Part shown: piece by piece, positions 32,262 to 41,098 of the stretch
Numbering within the stretch: position 1 is the first letter of the stretch
Layout: each line of letters starts with the position of its first letter
Origin: an uncultured Opitutales bacterium
GTDB taxonomy: Bacteria; Verrucomicrobiota; Verrucomicrobiia; Opitutales; Intestinicryptomonadaceae
Assembly: GCA_934613645.1 (NCBI GenBank)
Contig: CAKTTC010000007.1
Coordinates: forward strand, 1 to 64,000
Length of the DNA stretch: 64,000 nt
Reading direction: 5' to 3'
Notes under the pieces: generated by a model
Seen by the model: the letters and a program-made list of their open reading frames with translations, nothing else
What the model was told of the DNA's origin: nothing
Databases searched by the model: none
Program-made: the position numbers and the translations under genes

Positions 32262-34004
32262 ATGGATATTAAAAAACTTTTTTTGGACAACCCCCGCCGC
32301 AGGAAAATATACATTGAGCGCGGCAACGTGAAAGTGGGCTTTACGGAAGTTGAATTGACGCCGTCGCATAACTACTCCGACGGAACGTGCACGCCCAACG
32401 AACCCGTGCGCATATACGATACAAGCGGCGCGTGGGGCGACGAATCGTTCTGCTTCGACGCCTCGAAAGGGCTTCCCAGAACGCGTGCCGACTGGATTTT
32501 GCAGCGCGGCGACTCTACCGTAGAGCGCGTGCAGGAGCCTTCCGAAAAAATGCCCTTCGCCCGCCGCGAAGTCCGCAAACTCACCGCGGGACAGACGCAA
32601 ATGTATTACGCGCGCCGCGGCATAATCACGCCCGAAATGGAATATGTTGCCCTGCGCGAAAACATCGCGCTTGCAAACGCCGTGGAGCACAAAATGTCTC
32701 CGTTTGCGCCGCGCAATTCGCTGTTTATCCAGCACGCGGGGTCGAACGGAGCGTTTTCGGCGTCGGATGAAATCACGCCCGAGTTCGTCATGAAAGAGGT
32801 TGCGCGCGGGCGCGCCATAATCCCCGCAAACATAAACCACGCAGAGCTTGAACCCGCAATCATAGGCAGAAATTTTCTGGTGAAAATAAACACCAACATC
32901 GGCAATTCCTCAATGGCGTCGTCGATTCCCGAGGAGGTCGAAAAAATGCTGTGGGCTGTCAAGTGGGGCTCCGACACGCTTATGGACTTGTCCACGGGCG
33001 CGGATATTCACGCCACGCGCGAATGGATTATCAGAAACTGCCCCACTCCCGTGGGCACTGTTCCGCTGTATCAGGCTTTGGAAAAGGTCGGCGGCGTTGT
33101 GGAGGACTTGTCTTGGGACATCTACCGCGACGTTCTCTTGGAGCAGGCGCAGCAGGGCGTTGACTACTTCACAATTCACGCGGGCGTTCTGCGCGAGTTC
33201 ATTCCCGCAGCCGCCGAGAGAATGGCGGGCATAGCCTCGCGCGGCGGTTCGATTATGGCGAAGTGGTGCTTGGCGCACAACCGCGAAAACTTCCTCTTCG
33301 AGCACTGGGGCGAAATTTGCGAAATTATGGCGGCCTACGACATCGCGTTCTCGATAGGCGACGGACTCCGCCCCGGCGCGCTCGCCGACGCCAACGATTC
33401 CGCCCAGTTCGGCGAACTCAAAGTGCAGGGCGAACTTTGCCGCCGCGCTTGGAAATACAACGTCCAGGTTATGTGCGAAGGCCCGGGGCACGTGCCGATG
33501 CAGATGATTCAAAAAAATATGCAAAACCAGCTCGATTGGTGCGACGAAGCCCCGTTCTACACTCTCGGGCCGCTCGTGACCGACATCGCCGCGGGCTACG
33601 ACCACATCACCGCGGCAATCGGCGGGTCCATAATCGGCTGGCACGGAACGGCAATGCTTTGCTACGTAACCCCGAAGGAACACTTGGGGCTTCCCGAAAA
33701 GGACGACGTGCGCGAGGGCGTGTTGGCGTTCAAACTTGCCGCGCATGCAGTCGATTTGGCAAAGGGGCACCCCGCCGCGCAATACCGCGACAACGCAATG
33801 AGCAAGGCGCGAATAGAGCTGCGCTGGCTCGACCAGATAAACCTTTCGCTCGACCCCGAACGCGCCGCCGAGTTCCGCAAAAAGCACGACCCCAACTTCT
33901 CGCCCGACAACGCTTCGATGCACTATTGCACAATGTGCGGGCCCAAGTTCTGCTCAATGCGCGCGTCGCTCGAGCTGAAGGGAATGCTGAAGAAAAATGG
34001 ATAG
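32262..34004 (+). CDS. thiC: Phosphomethylpyrimidine synthase ThiC
   Basis: 580 residues. ThiC is a radical SAM enzyme that rearranges AIR to HMP phosphate for thiamine. Core motifs include NFLVKINTNIGNSS, DLSTGADIHATREWI, GPGHVPMQMI and the C-terminal cluster motif CX2CX4C (CTMCGPKFC, Cys 556, 559, 564). The N-terminus is complete. No TPP riboswitch fits in the 23 bases upstream, so thiamine control, if any, must act elsewhere. The last 8 bases overlap the next gene. Confidence 0.96.
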   Translation: MDIKKLFLDNPRRRKIYIERGNVKVGFTEVELTPSHNYSDGTCTPNEPVRIYDTSGAWGDESFCFDASKGLPRTRADWILQRGDSTVERVQEPSEKMPFARREVRKLTAGQTQMYYARRGIITPEMEYVALRENIALANAVEHKMSPFAPRNSLFIQHAGSNGAFSASDEITPEFVMKEVARGRAIIPANINHAELEPAIIGRNFLVKINTNIGNSSMASSIPEEVEKMLWAVKWGSDTLMDLSTGADIHATREWIIRNCPTPVGTVPLYQALEKVGGVVEDLSWDIYRDVLLEQAQQGVDYFTIHAGVLREFIPAAAERMAGIASRGGSIMAKWCLAHNRENFLFEHWGEICEIMAAYDIAFSIGDGLRPGALADANDSAQFGELKVQGELCRRAWKYNVQVMCEGPGHVPMQMIQKNMQNQLDWCDEAPFYTLGPLVTDIAAGYDHITAAIGGSIIGWHGTAMLCYVTPKEHLGLPEKDDVREGVLAFKLAAHAVDLAKGHPAAQYRDNAMSKARIELRWLDQINLSLDPERAAEFRKKHDPNFSPDNASMHYCTMCGPKFCSMRASLELKGMLKKNG

Positions 34005-34434
34005 TTTTACTTCAGCGCAGAAACTTTTTTTGGCGGGCTACAACTGCTCGCAGTCGGTGTTTGCGGCAAACGCGCCGCGCTTGGGCATCGACGAAAAGAC
34101 GGCTCTGCGCATAGCCGAGGGATTGGGCGGGGGCGTCGGCAGAATGCGCGAAGTCTGCGGCGCGTTTTCGGCGTGCGCAATGCTTGCGGGGCTTGCCAAA
34201 GACGCCGACGCACTGCCCGACAGGGAGCGCAGGAAGGCGGTCTACGAGTTCGTCCAAAACCTCTCGCGCGATTTCGTCCGCGCAAACGGCTCGATAATCT
34301 GCCGCGAAATTCTCGACCTGCAAAAGGGCGCGCCAACGCCGCCTTCGCCCGACGAGCGCACCGCCCGCTACTACGCGGAGCGTCCGTGCCTGCGCGTGGT
34401 CGGCAACGCCGACGCAATAGCGCGCATGATTTAA
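33997..34434 (+). CDS. C_GCAxxG_C_C-type redox-active protein
   Basis: 145 residues. The family pattern of spaced cysteines is seen: AGYNCSQSVFAA near the N-terminus, then GLGGGVGRMREVCGAFSACAM, then SIICREILDL and a last Cys in AERPCLRVV. Members are thought to be redox or metal-binding proteins but have no defined reaction. The ATG overlaps the end of thiC by 8 bases, so it is translated with thiC. A link to thiamine or iron-sulfur metabolism is only a guess from position. Confidence 0.8.
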   Translation: MDSFTSAQKLFLAGYNCSQSVFAANAPRLGIDEKTALRIAEGLGGGVGRMREVCGAFSACAMLAGLAKDADALPDRERRKAVYEFVQNLSRDFVRANGSIICREILDLQKGAPTPPSPDERTARYYAERPCLRVVGNADAIARMI

Positions 34435-34476
34435 TTTTTTCCGCGCCGCTCCGATACGGATTGCGAAGGAAAAAAT

Positions 34477-34962
34477 ATGAAAAAATATATCTACGTTTTG
34501 TTCGCGGCGTTCGCGCTTTCGGGGTGCGCGGGTTCCGATTACGTTTCCCCCGAAAAGGTCGCGGTAGATTCGGTCTACGCCTACAATATGAGCGTGCTCG
34601 ACAACTCGGGTTCGCCGTCGGCGGTTGTGGCAAAGCTCAACTCGGTGAGCCTTGCGGGGTGTCCGAAACCGTTCGCGGAGGCGTTCGGCAGATATTCTGC
34701 GGCGTGGGGCGGCTTTGCGGCTCTCGAAAAACAGATGTATGAACAGGATTTGAAAAAGGCGGATTCCACGCTTGCAAACTTCATCTCGTCATACCAGAGC
34801 AACCAGACGCGCGCGCTTGTAGACCTGAAGGCGGCTTGGCCTGAAATGGCATCGCGCATTGACGCCGCGGGGGCGTCGTTGGCGCGGGCGTTTGCGGAGC
34901 TAAAGAGTGCGGGGGCGCGCTACAACGCAGTCTACGCGCCGAAGTCTTGGTATGAACTGTAG
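34477..34962 (+). CDS. Small lipoprotein of unknown function
   Basis: 161 residues. The signal MKKYIYVLFAAFALSGCAGS ends in the lipobox LSGC, so the mature protein starts at a lipidated Cys. The rest is mostly helical and lacks a recognisable family. GAAGGA serves as a ribosome-binding site. It follows the thiC pair by 42 bases and is closed by a strong terminator. Confidence 0.8.
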   Translation: MKKYIYVLFAAFALSGCAGSDYVSPEKVAVDSVYAYNMSVLDNSGSPSAVVAKLNSVSLAGCPKPFAEAFGRYSAAWGGFAALEKQMYEQDLKKADSTLANFISSYQSNQTRALVDLKAAWPEMASRIDAAGASLARAFAELKSAGARYNAVYAPKSWYEL

Positions 34963-35004
34963 CATTTGACCGCAGTTTTTGCGCATTTGCGCAGCGGCTT
35001 TCAG

Positions 35005-35028
35005 CGCGCCTTTCGGGGCGCGTTTTTT
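35005..35028 (+). terminator. Rho-independent terminator after the lipoprotein gene
   Basis: CGCGCC (35005-35010), a 6-base loop, GGCGCG (35017-35022) and TTTTTT (35023-35028). It ends the LpxR-thiC-lipoprotein group. Confidence 0.8.
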
Positions 35029-35090
35029 GCGGTAAAAACTTGACTCTTTGACGCCGAGCGGAGAAAATCGCCGCGTTAATTGAATTGGGA

Positions 35091-36719
35091 ATGCGACTTT
35101 TGCGGAATATCGCGGCCGTTGCTACGGTCGTTTTGGGGGCGGCAATGCTGTTTTTGGCGTGTTGCGTGCCCGCGTATTTCACGTCGCTCGACGTTCGCAC
35201 ATTGGCGGCCGCAGGCGCGGGAACGCGTTCGGTTGCCGACGCCGCGCGGTTGGCGCTCGACAACGCCCAGATTTCCTCCGCCGAAATTCTCGCGCGCTGT
35301 TGCGACAATCCCGAGCCGATAGCGGCTGCGGCCGAAAAATCGTTTTCGGAAAATCCGCGCTGGCGTGCAGGCGGCGGCGACGTTCCGTATTTCGAAACGT
35401 TCGCGGCGTCGGTGGGGGTTGAGAAAAATTCTACCGTGTTTGCGCTGCTTGCTTCGGGTGCGAACAGGAAAAAACTGTTCGAATTTCTTTCGCAAAGTAG
35501 AAACGCCACTGTCGCAAAAATTCTGTCCGCGCGCGAAATGAACACGGTGCTGCTGCCGCCCGCGTATTCGGCGGCGGGCGCGCCGTTCGAGGCGTCGCTG
35601 CTTACGCTCGCGCTGTTGGCGCAGTCGGGCTGCTTGGGCGACAATTTCGCCTTCGCGCTTTCCGCCGCGCTTGCCGACCCCTACGACGGCGGCGAGGTTT
35701 TCCAGAAATGCGCAATAGGCGTTGTGGGGTTGTCGAACCGCCTTGATTTTTCCTCGTTGGGAGTATTGTTTAAAAAATTTTCAACGCCGCTTCAGGTTCT
35801 GGATTTCGCCGAGATTTTCTGCTCGCAAAAGAACGCGCACTTTGCCGACTGCATGTATGCGGCGGCGGTTCTTACGGGCGATGTTTCGGGGCTTTGCCGC
35901 TATTTGCGCGGAGCCGACACGCGCAGATGGGGCGGGTTGTCGCTCGCGTTGTCGGACGGGACGGGGGCTGTGGAGTTGCTGCTTTCGGAGGGCAAACCCG
36001 TTTACGAAAACTCGCGCGCGGCGGCTGCAATCGACTTTTTGTGCGCTCCCGTGAAGGGCTTTATTGCCGAATACGCGGGCGATTCGCTTCCCGCGCTGCT
36101 TTCGCTGAAAGTGCTGTTCGCGTTTTTCGGCGCGTATACGGCGGCGTTCGGAGTGTTCGGCCTGTTGGGCTTTGCGCACAGGTCTTCGCTGCTTAGTCTG
36201 CGCTGCGCAATCGCCGCCGCAGTGGGAACTGTGCTGTTTTTTGCCGCCGTAGAACCCGACGCGTTTTCGGTCGAAATCCAGAACGAGTCCGCCGCCGAAA
36301 TTAAAATTGCATTTGACAAAATAAAAACGAATATGATTGGAGAAAAAGATATGTTCTCGATAGATACCGATTCCGCAACGTTGGCGGCCATTGTGCTGTT
36401 TTTTGCAATACAGTCTTTGGTGTATGTTGTTTGTCTGCTTCGGATAAACGTGATAAAGCGCACGCGGGCGAGCGCGTCGCTGAAGCTCAAACTCCTCGAC
36501 AACGAAGACAACCTCTTTGACTTGGGGCTGTATATCGGCTTGGCGGGAACGGTGGCAAGCCTTATTCTGCTGACGTTCGGCGTTATAACCGCAAGCCTTA
36601 TGGCGGGCTACACTTCGACGCTTTTCGGAATTCTTTTTACCGCGCTTGTAAAAATAGTGCATTTAAGGCGTTTCAAGCGCAAACTTTTAGTGGAGGCGGC
36701 AAATGAACAACATTCATAA
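35091..36719 (+). CDS. Hypothetical multi-pass membrane protein upstream of lpxA
   Basis: 542 residues. An N-terminal membrane helix (NIAAVATVVLGAAMLFLACC) precedes a large soluble region of about 310 residues with several Cys. A C-terminal cluster of about five helices follows (LLSLKVLFAFFGAYTAAFGV, ALIAVL-like segments, IQSLVYVVCLLRINV, LYIGLAGTVASLILLTFGVI). The last helices have a Gly/Thr-rich pattern faintly like MotA/ExbB-type proteins, but this is not firm. ATG 35091 is preferred. Its end overlaps lpxA by 17 bases, so the two are probably translated together, suggesting an envelope role. Confidence 0.7.
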   Translation: MRLLRNIAAVATVVLGAAMLFLACCVPAYFTSLDVRTLAAAGAGTRSVADAARLALDNAQISSAEILARCCDNPEPIAAAAEKSFSENPRWRAGGGDVPYFETFAASVGVEKNSTVFALLASGANRKKLFEFLSQSRNATVAKILSAREMNTVLLPPAYSAAGAPFEASLLTLALLAQSGCLGDNFAFALSAALADPYDGGEVFQKCAIGVVGLSNRLDFSSLGVLFKKFSTPLQVLDFAEIFCSQKNAHFADCMYAAAVLTGDVSGLCRYLRGADTRRWGGLSLALSDGTGAVELLLSEGKPVYENSRAAAAIDFLCAPVKGFIAEYAGDSLPALLSLKVLFAFFGAYTAAFGVFGLLGFAHRSSLLSLRCAIAAAVGTVLFFAAVEPDAFSVEIQNESAAEIKIAFDKIKTNMIGEKDMFSIDTDSATLAAIVLFFAIQSLVYVVCLLRINVIKRTRASASLKLKLLDNEDNLFDLGLYIGLAGTVASLILLTFGVITASLMAGYTSTLFGILFTALVKIVHLRRFKRKLLVEAANEQHS

Positions 36720-37494
36720 CACTGCAATAATAGGCGACTCCGTCCGTCTCGGCGACGGCGTTTGCATTGGCGCGTATACCATTGTAGAACCCGACGTCGA
36801 GATAGGCAACAACACAGTTATTGAGCCGCACGCCAAAGTCTGCTCGGGCGCGCGCATAGGCGCAAACTGCAGGATATGCTCTTTCGCGAACGTCTCGGGG
36901 CTTCCGCAGGACTTGCACTTCGACGCGTCGCTTAAAACATACGCGCAAATAGGCGACGGCACTGTTGTGCGCGAATGCGCAAGTATCCACCGCGCCACGT
37001 TCGAGGGCAAAAGCACAGTAGTGGGCAAAAACTGCCTGATTATGACTTCGGGGCACATCGGGCACGACTGCGTTGTGGGCGACAACGTAATTATTGCCAA
37101 CTACGCCGCTCTTGCCGGACACGTCCACTGCGGCGACTTCGCGTTTATGAGCGGCGGCGTGATGATTCACCAGCGCACGCGCATAGGCGAGGGCGTGATT
37201 GTAAGCGGCAACTCTGCGGCAAGTATGGATATCCCCCCCTTCGTTATAGCCGAAGACAGAAATAATTTGGGCGGGCTTAACCTTATCGGAATGACGCGCC
37301 GCGGAATGTCGCGCGCGGAGATTTCGGAAATCAAAAGCGCGTATTTCAAAGTCTACGGCGGCGGGGCGGTTCGCAAAAACGCGCTCGAGCTGCTTGAGTC
37401 GGGCACGGTAAAGTTCGACGGCACAAGGCGTTTTCTGGAGTTTTTCAAAATGCCCGAACGCCGCTATTTGTTCCCGCGCAAGTCGAGGAGGTAG
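36703..37494 (+). CDS. lpxA: Acyl-ACP--UDP-N-acetylglucosamine O-acyltransferase
   Basis: 263 residues of left-handed parallel beta-helix: regular hexapeptide repeats such as IIGDSVRLGDGVCIGAYTIV and VIEPHAKVCSGARIGANC. The catalytic His is in GHIGHDCVVG, and a helical C-terminus follows (RRGMSRAEISEIKSAYFKVY). It performs the first step of lipid A synthesis. GGAGG at 36692-36696 is the ribosome-binding site and lies within the preceding gene. The rest of the lpx pathway (lpxC, lpxD, lpxB) is not in the window. pdxA follows 2 bases after the stop. Confidence 0.95.
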   Translation: MNNIHNTAIIGDSVRLGDGVCIGAYTIVEPDVEIGNNTVIEPHAKVCSGARIGANCRICSFANVSGLPQDLHFDASLKTYAQIGDGTVVRECASIHRATFEGKSTVVGKNCLIMTSGHIGHDCVVGDNVIIANYAALAGHVHCGDFAFMSGGVMIHQRTRIGEGVIVSGNSAASMDIPPFVIAEDRNNLGGLNLIGMTRRGMSRAEISEIKSAYFKVYGGGAVRKNALELLESGTVKFDGTRRFLEFFKMPERRYLFPRKSRR

Positions 37495-37499
37495 TCGTG
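37485..37499 (+). promoter_or_regulatory. Strong ribosome-binding site defining a GTG start for pdxA
   Basis: GAGGAGG at 37485-37491, overlapping the lpxA stop, sits 5 bases before GTG 37497. It decides the GTG start of pdxA. Confidence 0.75.
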
Positions 37500-38414
37500 A
37501 AACGCGCTCCCATAGCAATAACAATGGGCGACCCCGCGGGGGTGGGCTTGGAGATAATCCGCTCTTGGGCTGAGGAAAATCCCGAAGCGCGCAGGGGCGC
37601 GGCGGTGATTGCCCACAGGCGTTTTATGGATACTCTTCCCGACGACATTCTGAAAGTGCCCGTCGGGCGCGCCGACTTTTCGCCCGAAGCGGGGCACCCC
37701 ACCCCCGAAGGGGCGCGCGCCGCGTTCGATTCGCTCGAAGAGGCGGCGGCGGGCTGTGCTGCGGGGCGGTATGCGGCGGTTGTTACCGCTCCCATTTCGA
37801 AGGCGTGCATGCGCGAAGTAGGGTTCGAATTTCAGGGGCAGACCGAATTTTTCGCCGACAGATGGCGCGGCGTTCCCGTTATGAGCTTTGCGGGCGAAAA
37901 GTTCATTGTAAGTCTCGTTACTTGGCACGACCCTCTGCGGCTTGTGCCCGACCTGATTGACGAAGCCAAACTTTCGCGCGCGGTCGAGGCGTCGGCGCAG
38001 TTGGCGCGCCGTTTGCGCGGCGCGGAGAACCCGCGCATTGCCGTCTGCGGGCTTAATCCGCACGCGGGCGAGGGCGGCATAATCGGCACGGAGGAGATTG
38101 AAAAAATCAATCCCGTTCTCAACAAGCTGAGGCGGAAACACCCGAATTTGAGCGAATGCCTTCCCCCCGACACCGTTTTTGCGCGCTGTCTGCGCGGCGA
38201 GTTCGACTGCATTGTCTCGATGTATCACGATCAGGCTCTCGCGCCGCTCAAGGCAATAGAGTTCGATTCCGCCGTGAACGTCTCAATGAACCTCAAGTTC
38301 CTGCGCGTAAGCCCCGACCACGGTACGGCGTTTTCGATAGCGGGCAGGGGAGTTGCCTCAAACAAAAGTTTTGCGTGCGCGTATGCGCTTGCCGAAAAAT
38401 TTTTAGGATATTGA
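37497..38414 (+). CDS. pdxA: 4-hydroxythreonine-4-phosphate dehydrogenase
   Basis: 305 residues starting with GTG. PdxA motifs are AITMGDPAGVGLEI at the N-terminus, AVVTAPISKACM, FQGQTEFFA, GLNPHAGEGGIIG, and metal-binding His in SMYHDQALAPLKAI and SPDHGTAFSIAGRG. It acts in the DXP-dependent pyridoxal phosphate route. Its last 12 bases overlap the end of holA on the other strand. Confidence 0.95.
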   Translation: MKRAPIAITMGDPAGVGLEIIRSWAEENPEARRGAAVIAHRRFMDTLPDDILKVPVGRADFSPEAGHPTPEGARAAFDSLEEAAAGCAAGRYAAVVTAPISKACMREVGFEFQGQTEFFADRWRGVPVMSFAGEKFIVSLVTWHDPLRLVPDLIDEAKLSRAVEASAQLARRLRGAENPRIAVCGLNPHAGEGGIIGTEEIEKINPVLNKLRRKHPNLSECLPPDTVFARCLRGEFDCIVSMYHDQALAPLKAIEFDSAVNVSMNLKFLRVSPDHGTAFSIAGRGVASNKSFACAYALAEKFLGY

Positions 38415-39503
38415 GCGGATAAAAAGTTCGCGCATTATTACTTCGTCGCAGCCGGGGCGCGAGATGAGGTCTTCGAACGCCTTTGTGAGGTTCAGCTGAA
38501 TGTCCATCAGCTTTTTAAGCGTCGTGCATGCCGCAACGGGCGCGAGCTTTGAGCCTGCATACCACTCGTTTTGCGAGAAAATATTATACGCGCTTTTGCC
38601 CTCCGCGCCGTCGAAAAATTTGCCGAACACCGACGCCGCGTTTGCGAGCGAACCCTTCGGCTGCGGCGCGGAAATGCGCGGCAGTATTTTGGCGTCCATA
38701 AGCGAGCGGAGTTGAATTAGCGCGGAATTTTGTTTTTGTATAACCGTTATTATCGGGCGCGCCGACGCCGTTTTGTTGGTGAAGAAATAGCGGCGCAGCG
38801 AATCGAGAGCCTGCTTTAGGTTGCCCGAATAAAATGCGTTGGAGATTTCGAAAAAGTCGCCCTCTCCGAAAATCGGCACCATATCCACAACGTCCTCCTC
38901 CGTTATGGGGCGTTCGCCGTTTGTGTAGACGGCGAGCTTCTGCAGCTCCTGCAAAGCCATTCGCGTGTTGTTTGCAACAATGGCGGCTATTGTTTCGGCG
39001 GCGCGCGGGGCGAGCTGTGCGCCCGATTTTTTTGCCTCCATTTTCAGAAGCTCCACGCAGGCGTCCTCCGCGCCCTTTGTTTTGAAGTCCTCGAAGTCCG
39101 CCACCTGCTGGAGGGTTTTGAGCATTTTGTTTGTGCGGTTTACGGGCGACGCGTTTATGACAACAACCGCGTTTGCGGGGTCGAGCTTCCCGAGCGTTTC
39201 CGCCATGTCGGCTATTGCCTCGCGGACTTTTTCGCTTTTTGCGACGATTGAGTCGTTCAAAAAGTTCAGGTTGCGCGCCCACACAACTTTCTTTCCGCCG
39301 AAAAGCGAAACTGTAGCCGCCGATTCCGCAATCTGCTTGCATACGGAAACGGCGTCGTCGATTTTGTTGACCGACGCGTCGATAACCTCCTTCGACATCT
39401 CGTCGACCACGTCGCGCGATTGCTCCTCGAAGATTTCGCGGGCGCGGTTTGCGGCAATAAAGTCGTCGTCGGCTATTATCAGTTGCAGGGCGTGTTCAGT
39501 CAT
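38403..39503 (-). CDS. holA: DNA polymerase III delta subunit (clamp loader)
   Basis: 366 residues. HolA layout is seen: the N-terminal DDDFIAANRAREIFEEQ region, VSLFGGKKVVWARNLNFL, VVVINASPVNRTNKMLKTL, NNTRMALQELQKLAVYT, EGDFFEISNAFYSGNLKQAL and the helical collar. The delta subunit opens the beta clamp within the clamp loader. ATG 39503 is taken; a longer frame upstream has no support. It is divergent from the hypothetical gene at 39651 and convergent with pdxA. Confidence 0.88.
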   Translation of the reverse strand: MTEHALQLIIADDDFIAANRAREIFEEQSRDVVDEMSKEVIDASVNKIDDAVSVCKQIAESAATVSLFGGKKVVWARNLNFLNDSIVAKSEKVREAIADMAETLGKLDPANAVVVINASPVNRTNKMLKTLQQVADFEDFKTKGAEDACVELLKMEAKKSGAQLAPRAAETIAAIVANNTRMALQELQKLAVYTNGERPITEEDVVDMVPIFGEGDFFEISNAFYSGNLKQALDSLRRYFFTNKTASARPIITVIQKQNSALIQLRSLMDAKILPRISAPQPKGSLANAASVFGKFFDGAEGKSAYNIFSQNEWYAGSKLAPVAACTTLKKLMDIQLNLTKAFEDLISRPGCDEVIMRELFIRSIS

Positions 39504-39650
39504 TGGAAATTGTTTTCCCAGATTAAGGCGCACTCGGGCGGTTTCTTCAACAATTTTTTTGTTCCGCCTTTTGGCTTGACGAACGCGGCGGCGCAATCCA
39601 GAATTAACACAGGTTCGGGAGAACCGCGAACTCGTAAAGAAAGGATTGTA

Positions 39651-40415
39651 ATGAAAGCTTACCTGTATTTGTTGTTGTCGCCCGAAGCGTTGGTTGCTTC
39701 GAATTTGCCGCCGAAGGAATTCGGGGCGTATTTTGCCACGGGTTCGCTGCGGCGCAACTATTCGCAGGCGATTTTCTGCGAAATCGACAAATCGTTCAAA
39801 AGCGACTTCCTGCCCGTCGGGCGCGCCGACGAGCTTTGCGTGCCGCACGCCGACGGCTCTCCGCACAAGTCGGTGTATTTGTCGGTTTACAGAGTGTTGG
39901 AACACATTCCCGTTTCGGCAATCGGCAGGCTGTTTGTCGTCACGCGCGACGGCAAAACGCTCGAGCTTTCGGCGTCGGCATTTTCGCCCGAAACGAAAAT
40001 CCACCCGTATATGTATCAGATTCTCGCGCCCGCAAGCACGCGCGTTGTCAGCATTCTGCGCCCCGACGAATACATTGCCGACATCACTTCGCCCGAGCAC
40101 CTTGTCAGCTACGAGAAAGTCGCCTTCTGCGACCTCAAAATGGGCGAGCTTGAAACAGACGTCGCCCACGGCGATATGAGCGTTCTGCCCTACAAGAACC
40201 AATACCACCTGCGCGACTGCCTTATGCAGGTTTCAAGCAAGGGAGGCAAGAACAACAAAGTTCTGATGAGGTCGGTGAGCGAAATTCCGTATAGAATGAT
40301 TCGCTCGGGCTTTTTCATCGGCTGCGGAAAGGATATGCTTTTCTACCCGATGCCCTCCGTCGCCGACTTGGAGGAAAAGCATTACGACTGGTGGCGTTCG
40401 GCTTCATTGCAGTAG
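39651..40415 (+). CDS. Hypothetical protein of unknown family
   Basis: 254 residues without signal peptide or membrane helices. It starts MKAYLYLLLSPEALVASNLP and contains a region of mixed strands (RLFVVTRDGKTLELSASAFS, PYMYQILAPASTRVVSILRP) that looks like a cytosolic alpha/beta domain. I recognise no family. GAAAGGA is a good ribosome-binding site, and a small hairpin GGTTC-GGGA-GAACC lies at 39612-39625. It is divergent from holA and closed by its own terminator, so it is probably a single-gene unit. Confidence 0.65.
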   Translation: MKAYLYLLLSPEALVASNLPPKEFGAYFATGSLRRNYSQAIFCEIDKSFKSDFLPVGRADELCVPHADGSPHKSVYLSVYRVLEHIPVSAIGRLFVVTRDGKTLELSASAFSPETKIHPYMYQILAPASTRVVSILRPDEYIADITSPEHLVSYEKVAFCDLKMGELETDVAHGDMSVLPYKNQYHLRDCLMQVSSKGGKNNKVLMRSVSEIPYRMIRSGFFIGCGKDMLFYPMPSVADLEEKHYDWWRSASLQ

Positions 40416-40437
40416 TGCGTTCGGGCGGACTGGCTTT

Positions 40438-40475
40438 CGGCGCGGTGTAGGGTTTTTGCCTGCGCCGCGTTTTTT
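40438..40475 (+). terminator. Rho-independent terminator after the 39651-40415 gene
   Basis: CGGCGC (40438-40443) pairs with GCGCCG (40462-40467), with an inner AGG/CCT pairing, and six T follow at 40470-40475. Confidence 0.75.
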
Positions 40476-40550
40476 GCGCCGTTTCCGCAGCGGTAAAATG
40501 CGCGAATTTTTGGCTTGTGAATGCGGAAAATCGGGTTTTCATTTTCTGCG

Positions 40551-41033
40551 ATGATTCGAAAAGTCAAGTTGTCCGACGCCGCAGAAATAGCCGCAATCTA
40601 CAACGGCTACGTTTTGCGCGGGGTTGAGACGTTCGAAACCGAAGCCGTTCCCGAAGCGGAAATGCGCGCGCGCATTTCGGAAATTTCCGCGCGTTTTCCG
40701 TATTTTGTGGCGGAAATCGACGGCGTTGTTGCGGGGTATTGCTACGCGCACTTGTGGAAGCAGCGCGCCGCGTATGCGCGCACGTGGGAGACAACCGTCT
40801 ACCTTGCGCCCGAATTTTTCGGGCGCGGGCTTGCTTCCGCGCTTTACGCCGAGCTTTTCGACGCATGCCGCGCGGGCGGCTGCGCGGTGCTTATTGCGTG
40901 CATAACTTCGGGCAACGAAGCGAGCGTGAAATTCCACGAAAAATCGGGTTTCGAAAAGGTGTCGCATTTCAAAAAAGTGGGCGAAAAATTCGGGCGGGTT
41001 CTCGACGTCGAGGACTGGGAGAAGATTTTGTAG
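40551..41033 (+). CDS. GNAT N-acetyltransferase, phosphinothricin-acetyltransferase-like
   Basis: 160 residues. The start MIRKVKLSDAAEIAAIYNGY, then GVETFETEAV, then the acetyl-CoA site VYLAPEFFGRGLASALYAEL and the end HEKSGFEKVSHFKKVGEKFG all match the Pat/YncA-type acetyltransferases, which use small amine or amino-acid substrates. The natural substrate is unknown. It is convergent with umuC. Confidence 0.85.
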   Translation: MIRKVKLSDAAEIAAIYNGYVLRGVETFETEAVPEAEMRARISEISARFPYFVAEIDGVVAGYCYAHLWKQRAAYARTWETTVYLAPEFFGRGLASALYAELFDACRAGGCAVLIACITSGNEASVKFHEKSGFEKVSHFKKVGEKFGRVLDVEDWEKIL

Positions 41034-41098
41034 GCGCGCCGTTCGGCTAAAACACGGGCGGGCGGCGGCGGTTTGTGTTTTGGCGTTTGTGCGGGCGG

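Noticed and set aside
39504..40208. Long N-terminal extension of holA
   Set aside because: It would cover the coding region of the divergent gene at 39651 on the opposite strand, and the HolA fold begins at ATG 39503.
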